Program-made: the position numbers and the translations under genes
Assembly (NCBI GenBank): GCA_027859055.1
Contig: JAQIBO010000419.1
Location: 1 to 12,216, forward strand
DNA from: Spirochaeta sp.
Lineage (GTDB): Bacteria > Spirochaetota > Spirochaetia > DSM-27196 > Alkalispirochaetaceae
Length of the DNA: 12,216 nt
Reading direction: 5' to 3'
Part shown: one piece after another, positions 1 to 6,584 of the stretch
How positions within the stretch are numbered: the stretch's first letter is position 1
Layout: the number at the start of each line of letters is the position of its first letter
Notes under the pieces: model-generated
Database searches by the model: none
What the model was told of the DNA's origin: nothing
The model's input: the letters and a program-made list of their open reading frames with translations, nothing else

Positions 1-120
1 AGACCGGGTCAGGCGGCAACCTAACTAAGCCCGGTTTCCCTTATCCTTTCCTTCCAGTCTTCTCTACGATAATTCGGTTATTTCTCTCAGATCCTTACGT
101 TTTTCTGCGGGCGCTTACAC
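1..120. other. Non-coding leader or debris upstream of truncated chemoreceptor
   Basis: This stretch is pyrimidine-rich on the + strand and less GC-rich than the genes to its right. In the frame of the downstream chemoreceptor there are stop codons at 22-24 and 70-72, and no start codon occurs between the second stop and the GTG at 121. I could not recognise the missing chemoreceptor N-terminus in the other two + frames. I see no convincing promoter or ribosome binding site. It may mark an old deletion or rearrangement junction. Confidence 0.4.
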
Positions 121-1458
121 GTGGAAGATATCCGGTTTGAGGATGACGATTCGGGGTACTACTTCATATACGAGGACACAACAGCGGTTACGGTAGCTCC
201 GCGGCCCGATTTGGAAGGTGAGGACCTCGCGGACACGACTGATCCGAACGGCGTGTTCTATGTGCGGGAACTGGCGGCCGCCGCAGAAACCGGTGGGGGG
301 TTTGTGGACTATGTGTTCGAAAAACCCGGGGAAGGAATCCAACCGAAGGTTTCCTACGCGGAGATGATCCCTGGTACCGATTTCTGGATTGGCACGGGGG
401 TATACGTCGACAACGTTGCAACACGGCAGTCCGAGGTGGCCGGGCGGATTGAGGCTCAGATTTCCCGGTTATCGACTACGGCGGTTGCCACCGTCCTGGG
501 GCTCTTCGCGTTTGTTATTGCGCCATTTTTTCTACTTGTCATTCGGAGTGTGGTTCGTCCGATTGCAGAGCTGCAGGTTGTAGCTGGAAATATCGAGTCC
601 GGCGACCTGACGGTGCGAACCCAGAGTCGCGAAAAGGATGAGGTTGCCGATCTCACGAATACGATGGACGCGATGCGGCAGCGGTTGTCAGACGTGATCT
701 CGGACGTGAAACGCACCGGTGATGGGGTGGCCGAAGGGAGCGGCGAAATAAGTTCAACTGCGCAGCAGCTTTCGCAGGGGGCGAGTGAACAGGCCTCTTC
801 TGTTCAGGAGGTCAGCGCCTCGATGGAACAGATGGCCTCCAATATTCAGCAAAACGCGGACAACGCGGTCCAGGCTGACAAGATCGCGCAAAGTGCGTCC
901 CGAAACGCGCAACAAGGCGGCGAGGCAGTACAGCAGACCGTGGGGGCAATGACGCAGATCGCCGAGAAGATTTCCATCATCGAAGAGATTGCCCGTAACA
1001 CGAATCTCCTTGCGTTGAACGCTGCGATTGAGGCGGCGCGGGCGGGAGAGCACGGGAAAGGTTTTGCGGTTGTTGCCAGTGAGGTCCGCAAACTCGCCGA
1101 GCGAAGCCAGCAGGCAGCGGTTGAAATTGCGGAGCTGTCGCGGGACAGCGTCGACGTAGCCGGTACTGCGGGAAAGCTGATACACGACCTTGTCCCGGAA
1201 ATAGCGAAGTCTGCCGAGCTCTTGAAGGAGATCACCGCGGCGAGCGCAGAACAGTCAAGTGGTGCGGAACAGATCAGTCAGGCGATACTGCAACTCGATA
1301 ACGTTACACAACAGAATGCGTCTGCCTCTGAACAGATGGCTTCGATGTCTGAGGAATTGAGCGCGCAAGCCGACAACTTGCAGTCGGCGATTGACTATTT
1401 CACGTTTGATCGGCAGGAGACACGGTTGATTGAACGCTCCGACGGGAAACTGGCATAG
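121..1458 (+). CDS. Methyl-accepting chemotaxis protein, N-terminally truncated
   Basis: Chemoreceptor that would signal to CheA/CheW. Residues 1-100 match the C-terminal half of a single Cache (sCache_2-like) sensor domain, including GYYFIYED, DPNGVFYVREL and FWIGTGVYVDN. A membrane segment follows at about 119-141, a HAMP linker at about 141-195, then the long coiled-coil signalling domain. The hallmark hairpin tip lies at about 290-327 (RNTNLLALNAAIEAARAGE, GKGFAVVASEVRKLAE). Family members normally begin with a cytoplasmic tail, a first membrane helix and the other half of the Cache domain, and all of that is absent here. GTG at 121 is the only possible start after the in-frame stop at 70-72, and it has no clear Shine-Dalgarno sequence. 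No CheR-binding NWETF-like pentapeptide ends the protein. The signalling half looks intact, but without the first helix the sensor half is unlikely to be exported. The gene is therefore either a recently broken pseudogene or a sensorless receptor. The family call is certain; functionality is doubtful. Confidence 0.85.
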   Translation: MEDIRFEDDDSGYYFIYEDTTAVTVAPRPDLEGEDLADTTDPNGVFYVRELAAAAETGGGFVDYVFEKPGEGIQPKVSYAEMIPGTDFWIGTGVYVDNVATRQSEVAGRIEAQISRLSTTAVATVLGLFAFVIAPFFLLVIRSVVRPIAELQVVAGNIESGDLTVRTQSREKDEVADLTNTMDAMRQRLSDVISDVKRTGDGVAEGSGEISSTAQQLSQGASEQASSVQEVSASMEQMASNIQQNADNAVQADKIAQSASRNAQQGGEAVQQTVGAMTQIAEKISIIEEIARNTNLLALNAAIEAARAGEHGKGFAVVASEVRKLAERSQQAAVEIAELSRDSVDVAGTAGKLIHDLVPEIAKSAELLKEITAASAEQSSGAEQISQAILQLDNVTQQNASASEQMASMSEELSAQADNLQSAIDYFTFDRQETRLIERSDGKLA

Positions 1459-1475
1459 CGTACGGACGGGCCCAC

Positions 1476-2063
1476 TCAGTACAGCGCGATGTCCCGGACC
1501 TGGATGTCCGCCTGAAAGTCGGCTTTGGCTGCGACGATGGCGATGGAACGCAGGCGGTTGGTATCCACCGGTCTCCCGCCGAGGGTGAGCTCGCCTTCAA
1601 ACTCCGTGAATGGCAGCTCAACACGGTGCCACTCCCCGGTTACCGGAAGCTTTTGCGGGTAATGCGCCCACGGCATGCGGGTATGAGCGGTGCGCAGATG
1701 TACGTAGTAGTTGTCCCCGCTTCCACGTACGGTCACGGCCACGCCGCGATACTGTGAGGCGTCGAAGCGGCCGTTCTCCGAGAGGGGGAGGCGCACCTGG
1801 ATGAAGCCGCCGTTGTTTTCCGTCGTCACCCGCCCGGTCATGTGCATCGCCGGGCCGTCGGCGGTCTGGATGACACCCGCAGACATATCGGAACGCCCTC
1901 CCATAACGCGGTCGGTAAAACCTTCCCACCGTGTGCCTACAAGTGACCGTCCGTCGGTGCGAGAGAAATCGTCAAGTAACACGCCGTGTGCCTCCGGGGA
2001 TTGCGCGCTCACCGTGAGCGCGACCAGGAATAGCCCGCGCATCAGCCATAGGTGCCATCTCAT
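1476..2063 (-). CDS. Secreted CIA30-domain protein
   Basis: A 195-residue protein of the CIA30 family, named after a mitochondrial complex I assembly factor. The bacterial members have a galactose-binding-like beta-sandwich fold and no settled role. Residues 1-20 form a signal peptide with a VSA cleavage motif at 18-20. The mature protein from about residue 28 shows the family's motifs: LLDDFS, WEGFTDRVMGGRSDM, NNGGFIQVRLPL, YRGVAVTVRGSGDNYYVHLRT, WHRVELPFTEF, and a final IQVRDIALY. Length is normal for a single-domain member. I chose the ATG at 2063 because GAGG sits 6 nt ahead of it; the in-frame ATG at 2075 has no ribosome binding site. The gene is convergent with the chemoreceptor (17 bp between stops) and divergent from the AAA_14 ATPase. 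The context does not identify a partner. Location is probably periplasmic. Confidence 0.85.
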   Translation of the reverse strand: MRWHLWLMRGLFLVALTVSAQSPEAHGVLLDDFSRTDGRSLVGTRWEGFTDRVMGGRSDMSAGVIQTADGPAMHMTGRVTTENNGGFIQVRLPLSENGRFDASQYRGVAVTVRGSGDNYYVHLRTAHTRMPWAHYPQKLPVTGEWHRVELPFTEFEGELTLGGRPVDTNRLRSIAIVAAKADFQADIQVRDIALY

Positions 2064-2091
2064 TCTTCGCCTCATGGCGACGAAGATACTG

Positions 2092-2125
2092 ACAGGCGAC
2101 GGTATTCGTCAGGAAGAGCGCCTGT
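2092..2125 (-). repeat. Inverted repeat in CIA30 gene leader
   Basis: ACAGGCG (2092-2098) is complementary to CGCCTGT (2119-2125). A second short pair, GACG/CGTC, lies inside. It sits about 30-60 bp upstream of the CIA30 start. It could be a leader hairpin or an operator. Neither is shown, and the arms are short enough that chance is possible. Confidence 0.3.
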
Positions 2126-2175
2126 AGCCCCCAGTTGGTACACTGACCGACGGCCAATACAGCGATAAGTGCTGC

Positions 2176-2204
2176 TTGACGCCAACTTAGTTGGCGATTA
2201 TCAT
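2176..2204 (+). promoter_or_regulatory. Sigma-70 type promoter of the AAA_14 gene
   Basis: TTGACG (2176-2181) matches the -35 consensus at four positions, including the TTGA core. An exact 17-bp spacer separates it from TATCAT (2199-2204), which matches the -10 consensus at five of six positions. The predicted transcription start is about 2211-2212, only 3-4 nt before the ATG at 2215, so the transcript would be essentially leaderless. The spacer holds one inverted repeat, and the -10 and start site lie inside a second, perfect palindrome. This is the arrangement expected for tight repression. Confidence 0.6.
2181..2195. repeat. Inverted repeat inside the promoter spacer
   Basis: GCCAAC-TTA-GTTGGC is a perfect 6-bp inverted repeat with a 3-nt centre. 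It lies between the -35 and -10 boxes of the AAA_14 promoter and shares its last three bases (GGC) with the next palindrome. It is a plausible operator half-site pair. Alternatively it could form a stem competing with the neighbouring palindrome. Confidence 0.45.
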
Positions 2205-2214
2205 GATAATCGCC
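2193..2214. promoter_or_regulatory. Perfect 22-bp palindrome, likely operator, abutting the ATG
   Basis: The sequence GGCGATTATCA at 2193-2203 is followed by its exact reverse complement at 2204-2214, with no spacer. The palindrome covers the predicted -10 hexamer and transcription start and ends on the base before the ATG at 2215. A 22-bp perfect palindrome in this position is very unlikely by chance and is typical of a dimeric repressor site. The repressor is unknown. Autoregulation by the adjacent ATPase is one possibility; its C-terminal half contains a predicted helical, winged-helix-like region. Confidence 0.65.
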
Positions 2215-3387
2215 ATGTACGACGGCGGATTTCACTATATACCCCGGTTTTTGGACCTTTCAGACCTTCTGCAAGAACGGACAGTTTTCCTTTTTGGGCC
2301 ACGTCAGACGGGAAAAAGCTCGTATATCCGATCACAGGTGGAAGACGTAGCGGCGACCTTCAGTCTTCTGGATCAACGATTGCTCCTGTCGGTACTGGCC
2401 GATCCAACCCGCATCCGTCAGGAGATTGAAGCGGCGGAGATCCGCGATGCGATCGTCGTTATCGACGAGATTCAGAAGGCACCGATGCTCATGGACGAGG
2501 TGCATCTGATGATGGAAGAACGGCGGATTCGCTTTCTTCAGACCGGCTCAAGCCCGCGAACGCTCAAACGGTCCGGCGAGTCGATGCTGGGAGGGCGGGG
2601 CAGCGATCGACGGATGCACGTGTTCACCTATCCGGAGCTTTCGACAGTCGGGTATGATCTGAACAGGGCGATTCACGCGGGACTGCTCCCGCCGCACTAC
2701 CTGTCCCGGGACCCTGATGAGGGACTGGCCGCCTACGTCGACCGCTACCTCACCGAAGAGGTTGCCGCGGAAGGGATGACACGAAATCTCCCCGCCTTTG
2801 CCCGGTTTCTTGAGACCGCCGCTACCGCCAACGCTCAGATGATCAACTACTCCAATATTGCCAGAGACGCGCAGGTCCCCCGCCAAACGGTGGTACAGTG
2901 GTTTGCCATCCTCTACGATACTCTTCTGGCCTTCGAACTCCCGGCGTACACCCGTTCGGTGAAGCGAAAGGCGATTGAGACAGCGAAGTTCTTCTTTTTT
3001 GACCCCGGCGTTGTGCGAACGCTCCGACGACAGCGGACAATAGACCCGAACGGCACCGATTTCGGTGAGTATTTCGCACATATCATCTTTCTCGAACTCA
3101 GGGCGTGGATAGACTACCGCTCACCGCGCACAGCTCTGTCCTACTGGCGATCCCGGTCAGGATACGAAGTGGATTTCCTCGTCGATGAACGTATCGCGAT
3201 CGAGGTCAAGTCCGCGACAACGGTCCACGCCAGACACACCCGGGGTATCAAAGCGCTGCTGGAGGAGCGATCGATCAGTCGTGGCATCGTCGTGTGCCGG
3301 GAGGATCGCCCCCGCCGTGTTGACGGGATCGATATTCTTCCGTGGGAGCGGTTTCTTACGGAGCTCTGGGCGGGCCGCATCGTGTAG
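2215..3387 (+). CDS. AAA_14/DUF4143 family ATP-binding protein
   Basis: A 390-residue member of the AAA_14 plus DUF4143 ATPase family, which is widespread in bacteria and archaea and has no firmly known function. The Walker A motif is GPRQTGKS at residues 28-35. The Walker B motif is IVVIDEIQKAP with D84 and E85. The sensor-like TGSS follows at about 112-116, where family members usually have LTGSS. The C-terminal region holds a PD-(D/E)XK nuclease-like signature with E318, D320, E330, V331 and K332 (EVDFLV, then IEVKS). I chose ATG 2215 because MYDGGFHYIPRFL matches the usual family N-terminus and because the predicted promoter places transcription start at about 2211. Longer in-frame starts exist (TTG 2191, ATG 2203), but both fall within the palindrome. 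Length is normal and no domain is broken. It appears to be a single-gene unit; a hairpin element follows 27 bp after its stop. Whether it acts on DNA, as a toxin-like defence protein or in regulation cannot be told from the sequence. Confidence 0.88.
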   Translation: MYDGGFHYIPRFLDLSDLLQERTVFLFGPRQTGKSSYIRSQVEDVAATFSLLDQRLLLSVLADPTRIRQEIEAAEIRDAIVVIDEIQKAPMLMDEVHLMMEERRIRFLQTGSSPRTLKRSGESMLGGRGSDRRMHVFTYPELSTVGYDLNRAIHAGLLPPHYLSRDPDEGLAAYVDRYLTEEVAAEGMTRNLPAFARFLETAATANAQMINYSNIARDAQVPRQTVVQWFAILYDTLLAFELPAYTRSVKRKAIETAKFFFFDPGVVRTLRRQRTIDPNGTDFGEYFAHIIFLELRAWIDYRSPRTALSYWRSRSGYEVDFLVDERIAIEVKSATTVHARHTRGIKALLEERSISRGIVVCREDRPRRVDGIDILPWERFLTELWAGRIV

Positions 3388-3399
3388 CGCCGGCCGATC

Positions 3400-3409
3400 G
3401 GTCAGGACA
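3400..3409. repeat. Left flanking direct repeat of MITE-like element
   Basis: GGTCAGGACA at 3400-3409 is repeated exactly at 3554-3563. The right copy is part of the dppB-like gene's 3' end and contains its stop codon. The left copy lies in non-coding DNA. This fits a target-site duplication made when the element between them inserted. Confidence 0.5.
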
Positions 3410-3414
3410 CAGGT

Positions 3415-3459
3415 GTTCTCAAAGTGAAGGGGGGAGCACCCCCCCTTCACTTTGAGAAC
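3415..3459. repeat. Perfect 20-bp stem-loop (left hairpin)
   Basis: Positions 3415-3434 pair without a mismatch with 3440-3459, leaving the 5-nt loop AGCAC. The stem begins GTTCTCAAAGTG and ends in a run of six G paired with six C. It lies 27 bp after the stop of the AAA_14 gene. No T-run follows on either strand, so it is not a canonical Rho-independent terminator, although such a stem may still impede transcription or protect mRNA ends. Confidence 0.8.
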
Positions 3460-3505
3460 GCTCCGAATCAATAGAGAAGTTGGGCCATCCGAGGAAGTTT
3501 TTGGT

Positions 3506-3552
3506 GGAGTTCTCAATCTGGAAGCCGCTGCGGTTTCCAGATTGAGAACTCC
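3506..3552. repeat. 22-bp stem-loop (right hairpin)
   Basis: Positions 3506-3527 pair with 3531-3552 around a 3-nt loop (CTG). There is a single G-U pair (3524 with 3534), and the outer 18 bp are perfect. The stem opens with GGAGTTCTCAATCTGG. It lies four bases beyond the stop codon of the dppB-like gene on the minus strand. No T-run follows it. Its right arm, but not its left arm, recurs at 9350-9366. Confidence 0.8.
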
Positions 3553-3555
3553 TGG

Positions 3556-4503
3556 TCAGGACAGGCGTATGCGCGGGTTCAGCAAGGCGAACAGCAGATC
3601 CGCTACGAGGTTAGCGAAGGAGTAAAAGAAGACGATGAGGACCGAAATCGCCTGCAGGACCGGGAGATTTTTCTGGGTGACAGCGGTCACCAGCAGTGAA
3701 CCGATGCCGGGATAATTAAAGACGTTTTCGATAACCACCAGCCCTCCCATGAGCCAGCCGATGGACAGCGCGATGACCGCGATTGTGGGGAGAAGGGCGT
3801 TTCTCAGGGCGTGGCCAAAGACGACCCGGCGCCACGAGAGGCCTTTCAGCGTGGCGGTGCTGACGTAGGGTTTCTTCAGTTCTTCAAGCATTCCCGCCCG
3901 GGTCATTCGCGTTATGTACCCCACCAGGACCAGGCTTGCCGTGAGGGCGGGGAGGATAAGCATCCTGAGCCACGCGAGAATACTCATGTCCCTGGCGATA
4001 TAGGCCGTTGCCGGCAGCCAGCCGAGGGTCAGGGCAAACACGTTGATCAACACGATGCCGGTGACGAACTCCGGGAGCCCGACCACCGAAAGTGAGACGA
4101 TCGAAATGGTGCTGTCGAGCCAGCTTCCCTCGCGGAGGGCCGCAAGAACTCCAAGGATAAGTGACAACGGAATCACAATCAGGAGCGTAAGCCCGGCCAG
4201 CCGCATGGAGTTGCCCAGGCGGGTCAGAACGAGGTCACGGACGGGCGGGTTTCCCGCGGTAAAGGACCGTCCCCAGTCCGCCGTTACAAAGCCACCGAGC
4301 CAGTCCACGTATTGGCGCATCGGCGGTTTGTCAAGGCCGAACTGCTCCTCAAAGTTGGCCACCGCCGTGGGTGAGGCGTCCCGGCCCAGGACGAGGCGGG
4401 CGATATCTCCCGGCAGCAGGTTGGTCAGCGCGAATATGATGAACGAGGTGAGTATAAGCGTTGCAACGAGGAGGAGCAGTCTCTGTATGAGGTAGCGTGT
4501 CAC
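3556..4503 (-). CDS. ABC peptide transporter permease, DppB/OppB type
   Basis: Inner-membrane permease of a dipeptide/oligopeptide importer (binding-protein-dependent inner membrane component), 315 residues, the usual length. The N-terminus MTRYLIQRLLLLVATL with ALTNLLPGD is typical of DppB, as is the periplasmic stretch with FGLDKPPMRQYVDWL and DWGRSF. About six hydrophobic helices are visible. The EAA-type loop that docks on the ATPase is EELKKPYVSTATLKGLSWRRV, leading into ALRNALLPTI. Start is GTG at 4503, sharing GTGA with the TGA stop of the fused ATPase gene, so translation is coupled. It is the last gene of the operon. The final codon and stop fall inside the 10-bp sequence GGTCAGGACA, duplicated 154 bp downstream around the hairpin element. 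Confidence 0.93.
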   Translation of the reverse strand: MTRYLIQRLLLLVATLILTSFIIFALTNLLPGDIARLVLGRDASPTAVANFEEQFGLDKPPMRQYVDWLGGFVTADWGRSFTAGNPPVRDLVLTRLGNSMRLAGLTLLIVIPLSLILGVLAALREGSWLDSTISIVSLSVVGLPEFVTGIVLINVFALTLGWLPATAYIARDMSILAWLRMLILPALTASLVLVGYITRMTRAGMLEELKKPYVSTATLKGLSWRRVVFGHALRNALLPTIAVIALSIGWLMGGLVVIENVFNYPGIGSLLVTAVTQKNLPVLQAISVLIVFFYSFANLVADLLFALLNPRIRLS

Positions 4504-6581
4504 CGGTCACCTCCCTCTCCCGCTGTGTGCGCGGGCCCGTTTCTCTGGAGACGGCGGAGTTCTTCCAGGGGATAGTGACAGCGAATTTCGTGGCCGTCTT
4601 CGTCGGTGCGGACCGGTGGCAGCTCGTTTTCGCAGATCGGTCCGATCTTGCGGGGGCAGCGGGTATGAAAGGGACATCCCGTTGGACGATTGCGCGGTGA
4701 GGGGATTTCACCGTGCAGAACGATCGGGTGATGCCGAACGGTGGGATCCGGAGTTGGTGCCGCCGAGAGGAGCGCTTCGGTGTAGGGATGCGAGGGGACG
4801 TTGAGAACCGCCTCTCCCGCACCCTGTTCCACGATTTCCCCCAGGTACATCACGGCGATGTGGTCCGCCAGGTAGCTCACCACCTCCAGGTCGTGGGAAA
4901 TCACGATGTAGGAGGCGCCTTCCCGGGCTCGCAAGTCTTTGAGGAGGTTAAGGATCACCGCCTGCACTGAAACATCGAGAGAGGAGGTGGGCTCGTCGGC
5001 CACGATAAGCGCCGGACGCGGCGCAAAGGCGCGGGCGATCGCCACGAGCTGTTTTTCTCCGCCGCTCAGTTGACCCGGTCGACGATCGTAGTACTCCGCC
5101 GAGAGGCCCACCGCCTCGAGGAGTTCCCTGGTCTGTGCGCGAATCGCTGACCGCGACAGCTTCTCGGCGGCAAGTTTGGCGATGGTGCGATCGATCGTCT
5201 GGCCAACGCTCCGGTACGGGTTGAGGGAGTCGTCGGGATTCTGGAACACGATGCGGAGATTTCGGAGAATTTCCCGATCACGTTTCCACAGCTCCAGGCT
5301 GATAGGCTGATCCTGCAGGACAATCTGCCCTTCGTCAGCTTTGAGAAGGGCGAGAATGGAGCGAGCCAGGGTGGTTTTACCGCTGCCGCTTTCGCCAACC
5401 AGACCGAAGGTGGAGCGGCTGTTTACCTCGATGGAGACATCCCGCAGCGCCTGCACGTACGCTACCGGCTTGCGGCTCAGACGGTCGAGGAGATTCTTGT
5501 CTCCGAAGCGCTTGGACATTCCCTGCGCTTTGAGAACGAGAGACCGTCTGGGAGCGGTGCCGCTCTCATCCTCCTTGCGACCGGAAAACGGGGTCACCGA
5601 ACCGTCCGCGATCTCTTGCCACCGCCAGCATCTGACCGTCCGCGACGCGTCGATCTTTTCCAGCGGCGGCTTCTCCCGGCGGCACTGATCGGTGGCGAGG
5701 GGACACCGGTCGGCAAAGACGCACGCGTCGCTCCGCGCGCCAAGCGCGGGAGCAACGCCTTCTATTGTGGTCAGCCGCGTCTCGTTCCCCGTAACCGAAG
5801 TTGGGAGACAGGCGAGGAGGCCCACCGTGTAGGGATGTCGTGGGTGCGCGAAGAGCGTTTCCACCGGGGCGCTTTCCATCACTTCCCCGGCGTACAGTAC
5901 GGTTACGTAATCACAGAGCTGCGCCACCGTCCCGAGATCGTGGGAGACGTACAGGGCCGCCGCCTGCTCCTCTTTGATCAGATCCCGGAGGAGGTCAAGG
6001 ATGACCGCTTGGGTGGTTACATCCAGGGCGGTTGTGGGCTCGTCCAGGAGTACCAGCTTTGGTCGGGTGCTGAGCGCCATGGCGATCATCACCCGCTGGA
6101 GCATCCCACCGGAAAGCTGGTGGGGGTAGCGGGACAGCACCTCGAGCGGATCCGCTATCTGCACGTGACGCAGCGCTTCGGCGGCCAGGTCCTCCGCTTC
6201 CTCAGACGTGATTCCCAGATGTTTTTGCGTGAGCTCTCTCATCTGTTTGAGGATGCGCAGTGACGGGTTGAGAGAATCCATCGTGTTTTGCGGAACAAAG
6301 CCGATCTGGTTGCCCCAGATTTGCTCCATTTCCCGGTCTGTTGACTCCCGCAGATCCCGGTCGCCAAAGAGAATCCGCCCCGCAGCGATACGCGCGTTCC
6401 GGGCGAGGTGATGAATCATCGCGGCACCGAGGGTGGATTTGCCACTTCCGCTCTCACCGACGAGGCCGTGGATCTGCACCGGGTTGATCTGGAGGTCTAT
6501 CGCCTGTACCGCCTCAAACCAGGTGTGCCCGATTCGGTATTCCACGGTGAGGCCTTCTACCTGAATGACAGGTTCTTCCAC
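4500..6581 (-). CDS. Fused dipeptide ABC transporter ATPase, DppD-DppF type
   Basis: A 693-residue double ATPase joining the DppD-like and DppF-like subunits, as in YejF and GsiA. The first domain has Walker A GESGSGKST at 42-50, signature LSGGMLQRV at about 155-163, Walker B LVLLDEPTTALD and the H-loop in YVSHD. The second has Walker A GESGSGKTT at 396-404, signature LSGGEKQ at 505-511, Walker B LIVADEPTSSLD and VISHD. Each half ends in the oligopeptide-transporter C-terminal domain with HPYT followed by a cysteine cluster (CVFADRCPLATDQC; CPFHTRCPRKIGPIC), and a fourth cysteine follows each cluster. These clusters resemble the iron-sulphur binding segments reported for some Dpp ATPases; that is inference here. 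Start is GTG at 6581, three bases after the dppC-like stop, with GGAA 9 nt upstream. Both nucleotide sites look complete. It powers the permeases encoded on either side. Confidence 0.95.
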   Translation of the reverse strand: MEEPVIQVEGLTVEYRIGHTWFEAVQAIDLQINPVQIHGLVGESGSGKSTLGAAMIHHLARNARIAAGRILFGDRDLRESTDREMEQIWGNQIGFVPQNTMDSLNPSLRILKQMRELTQKHLGITSEEAEDLAAEALRHVQIADPLEVLSRYPHQLSGGMLQRVMIAMALSTRPKLVLLDEPTTALDVTTQAVILDLLRDLIKEEQAAALYVSHDLGTVAQLCDYVTVLYAGEVMESAPVETLFAHPRHPYTVGLLACLPTSVTGNETRLTTIEGVAPALGARSDACVFADRCPLATDQCRREKPPLEKIDASRTVRCWRWQEIADGSVTPFSGRKEDESGTAPRRSLVLKAQGMSKRFGDKNLLDRLSRKPVAYVQALRDVSIEVNSRSTFGLVGESGSGKTTLARSILALLKADEGQIVLQDQPISLELWKRDREILRNLRIVFQNPDDSLNPYRSVGQTIDRTIAKLAAEKLSRSAIRAQTRELLEAVGLSAEYYDRRPGQLSGGEKQLVAIARAFAPRPALIVADEPTSSLDVSVQAVILNLLKDLRAREGASYIVISHDLEVVSYLADHIAVMYLGEIVEQGAGEAVLNVPSHPYTEALLSAAPTPDPTVRHHPIVLHGEIPSPRNRPTGCPFHTRCPRKIGPICENELPPVRTDEDGHEIRCHYPLEELRRLQRNGPAHTAGEGGDR

Positions 6582-6584
6582 GGA

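Larger units (their letters stand above)
3410..3554. mobile_element. MITE-like non-coding element with two long hairpins
   Basis: About 145 bp with no coding capacity, lying between two convergent genes. Its ends are inverted repeats: CAGGTGTTCTCAA at 3410-3422 and the reverse complement of CAGGAGTTCTCAA at 3542-3554, one mismatch in 13. Flanking it is a 9-10 bp direct repeat (3400-3409 and 3554-3563). Inside are two separate stem-loops, at 3415-3459 and 3506-3552, joined by an unstructured stretch. A partial relative lies at 9310-9366. Together this is the anatomy of a miniature inverted-repeat transposable element or a REP-doublet-like element. No transposase is present in the window. Being between convergent genes, the hairpins could also stop transcription from both sides. 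Confidence 0.55.

Noticed and set aside
29..200. Frameshifted N-terminus of the chemoreceptor in the second + frame (LRSLRF just before the gene)
   Set aside because: The few matching residues duplicate a motif already present in the real frame (EDIRFEDD), and nothing resembling a membrane helix or the first Cache half lies before it.
2191..2214. Longer start (TTG 2191 or ATG 2203) for the AAA_14 protein
   Set aside because: These codons fall inside the promoter -10 region and palindrome, and would need transcription from further upstream. The family N-terminus fits ATG 2215.
3415..3552. Hairpins as ordinary Rho-independent terminators
   Set aside because: Neither stem is followed by a T-run on either strand. 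The terminal and flanking repeats fit a mobile-element origin better, though a terminating effect is still possible.
3415..3552. CRISPR array
   Set aside because: Only two hairpins with different stems, no regular spacing or identical direct repeats, and no cas genes nearby.
5616..6263. Open frame of 215 codons on the + strand
   Set aside because: It is the antisense shadow of the fused peptide-importer ATPase and shows no domain.
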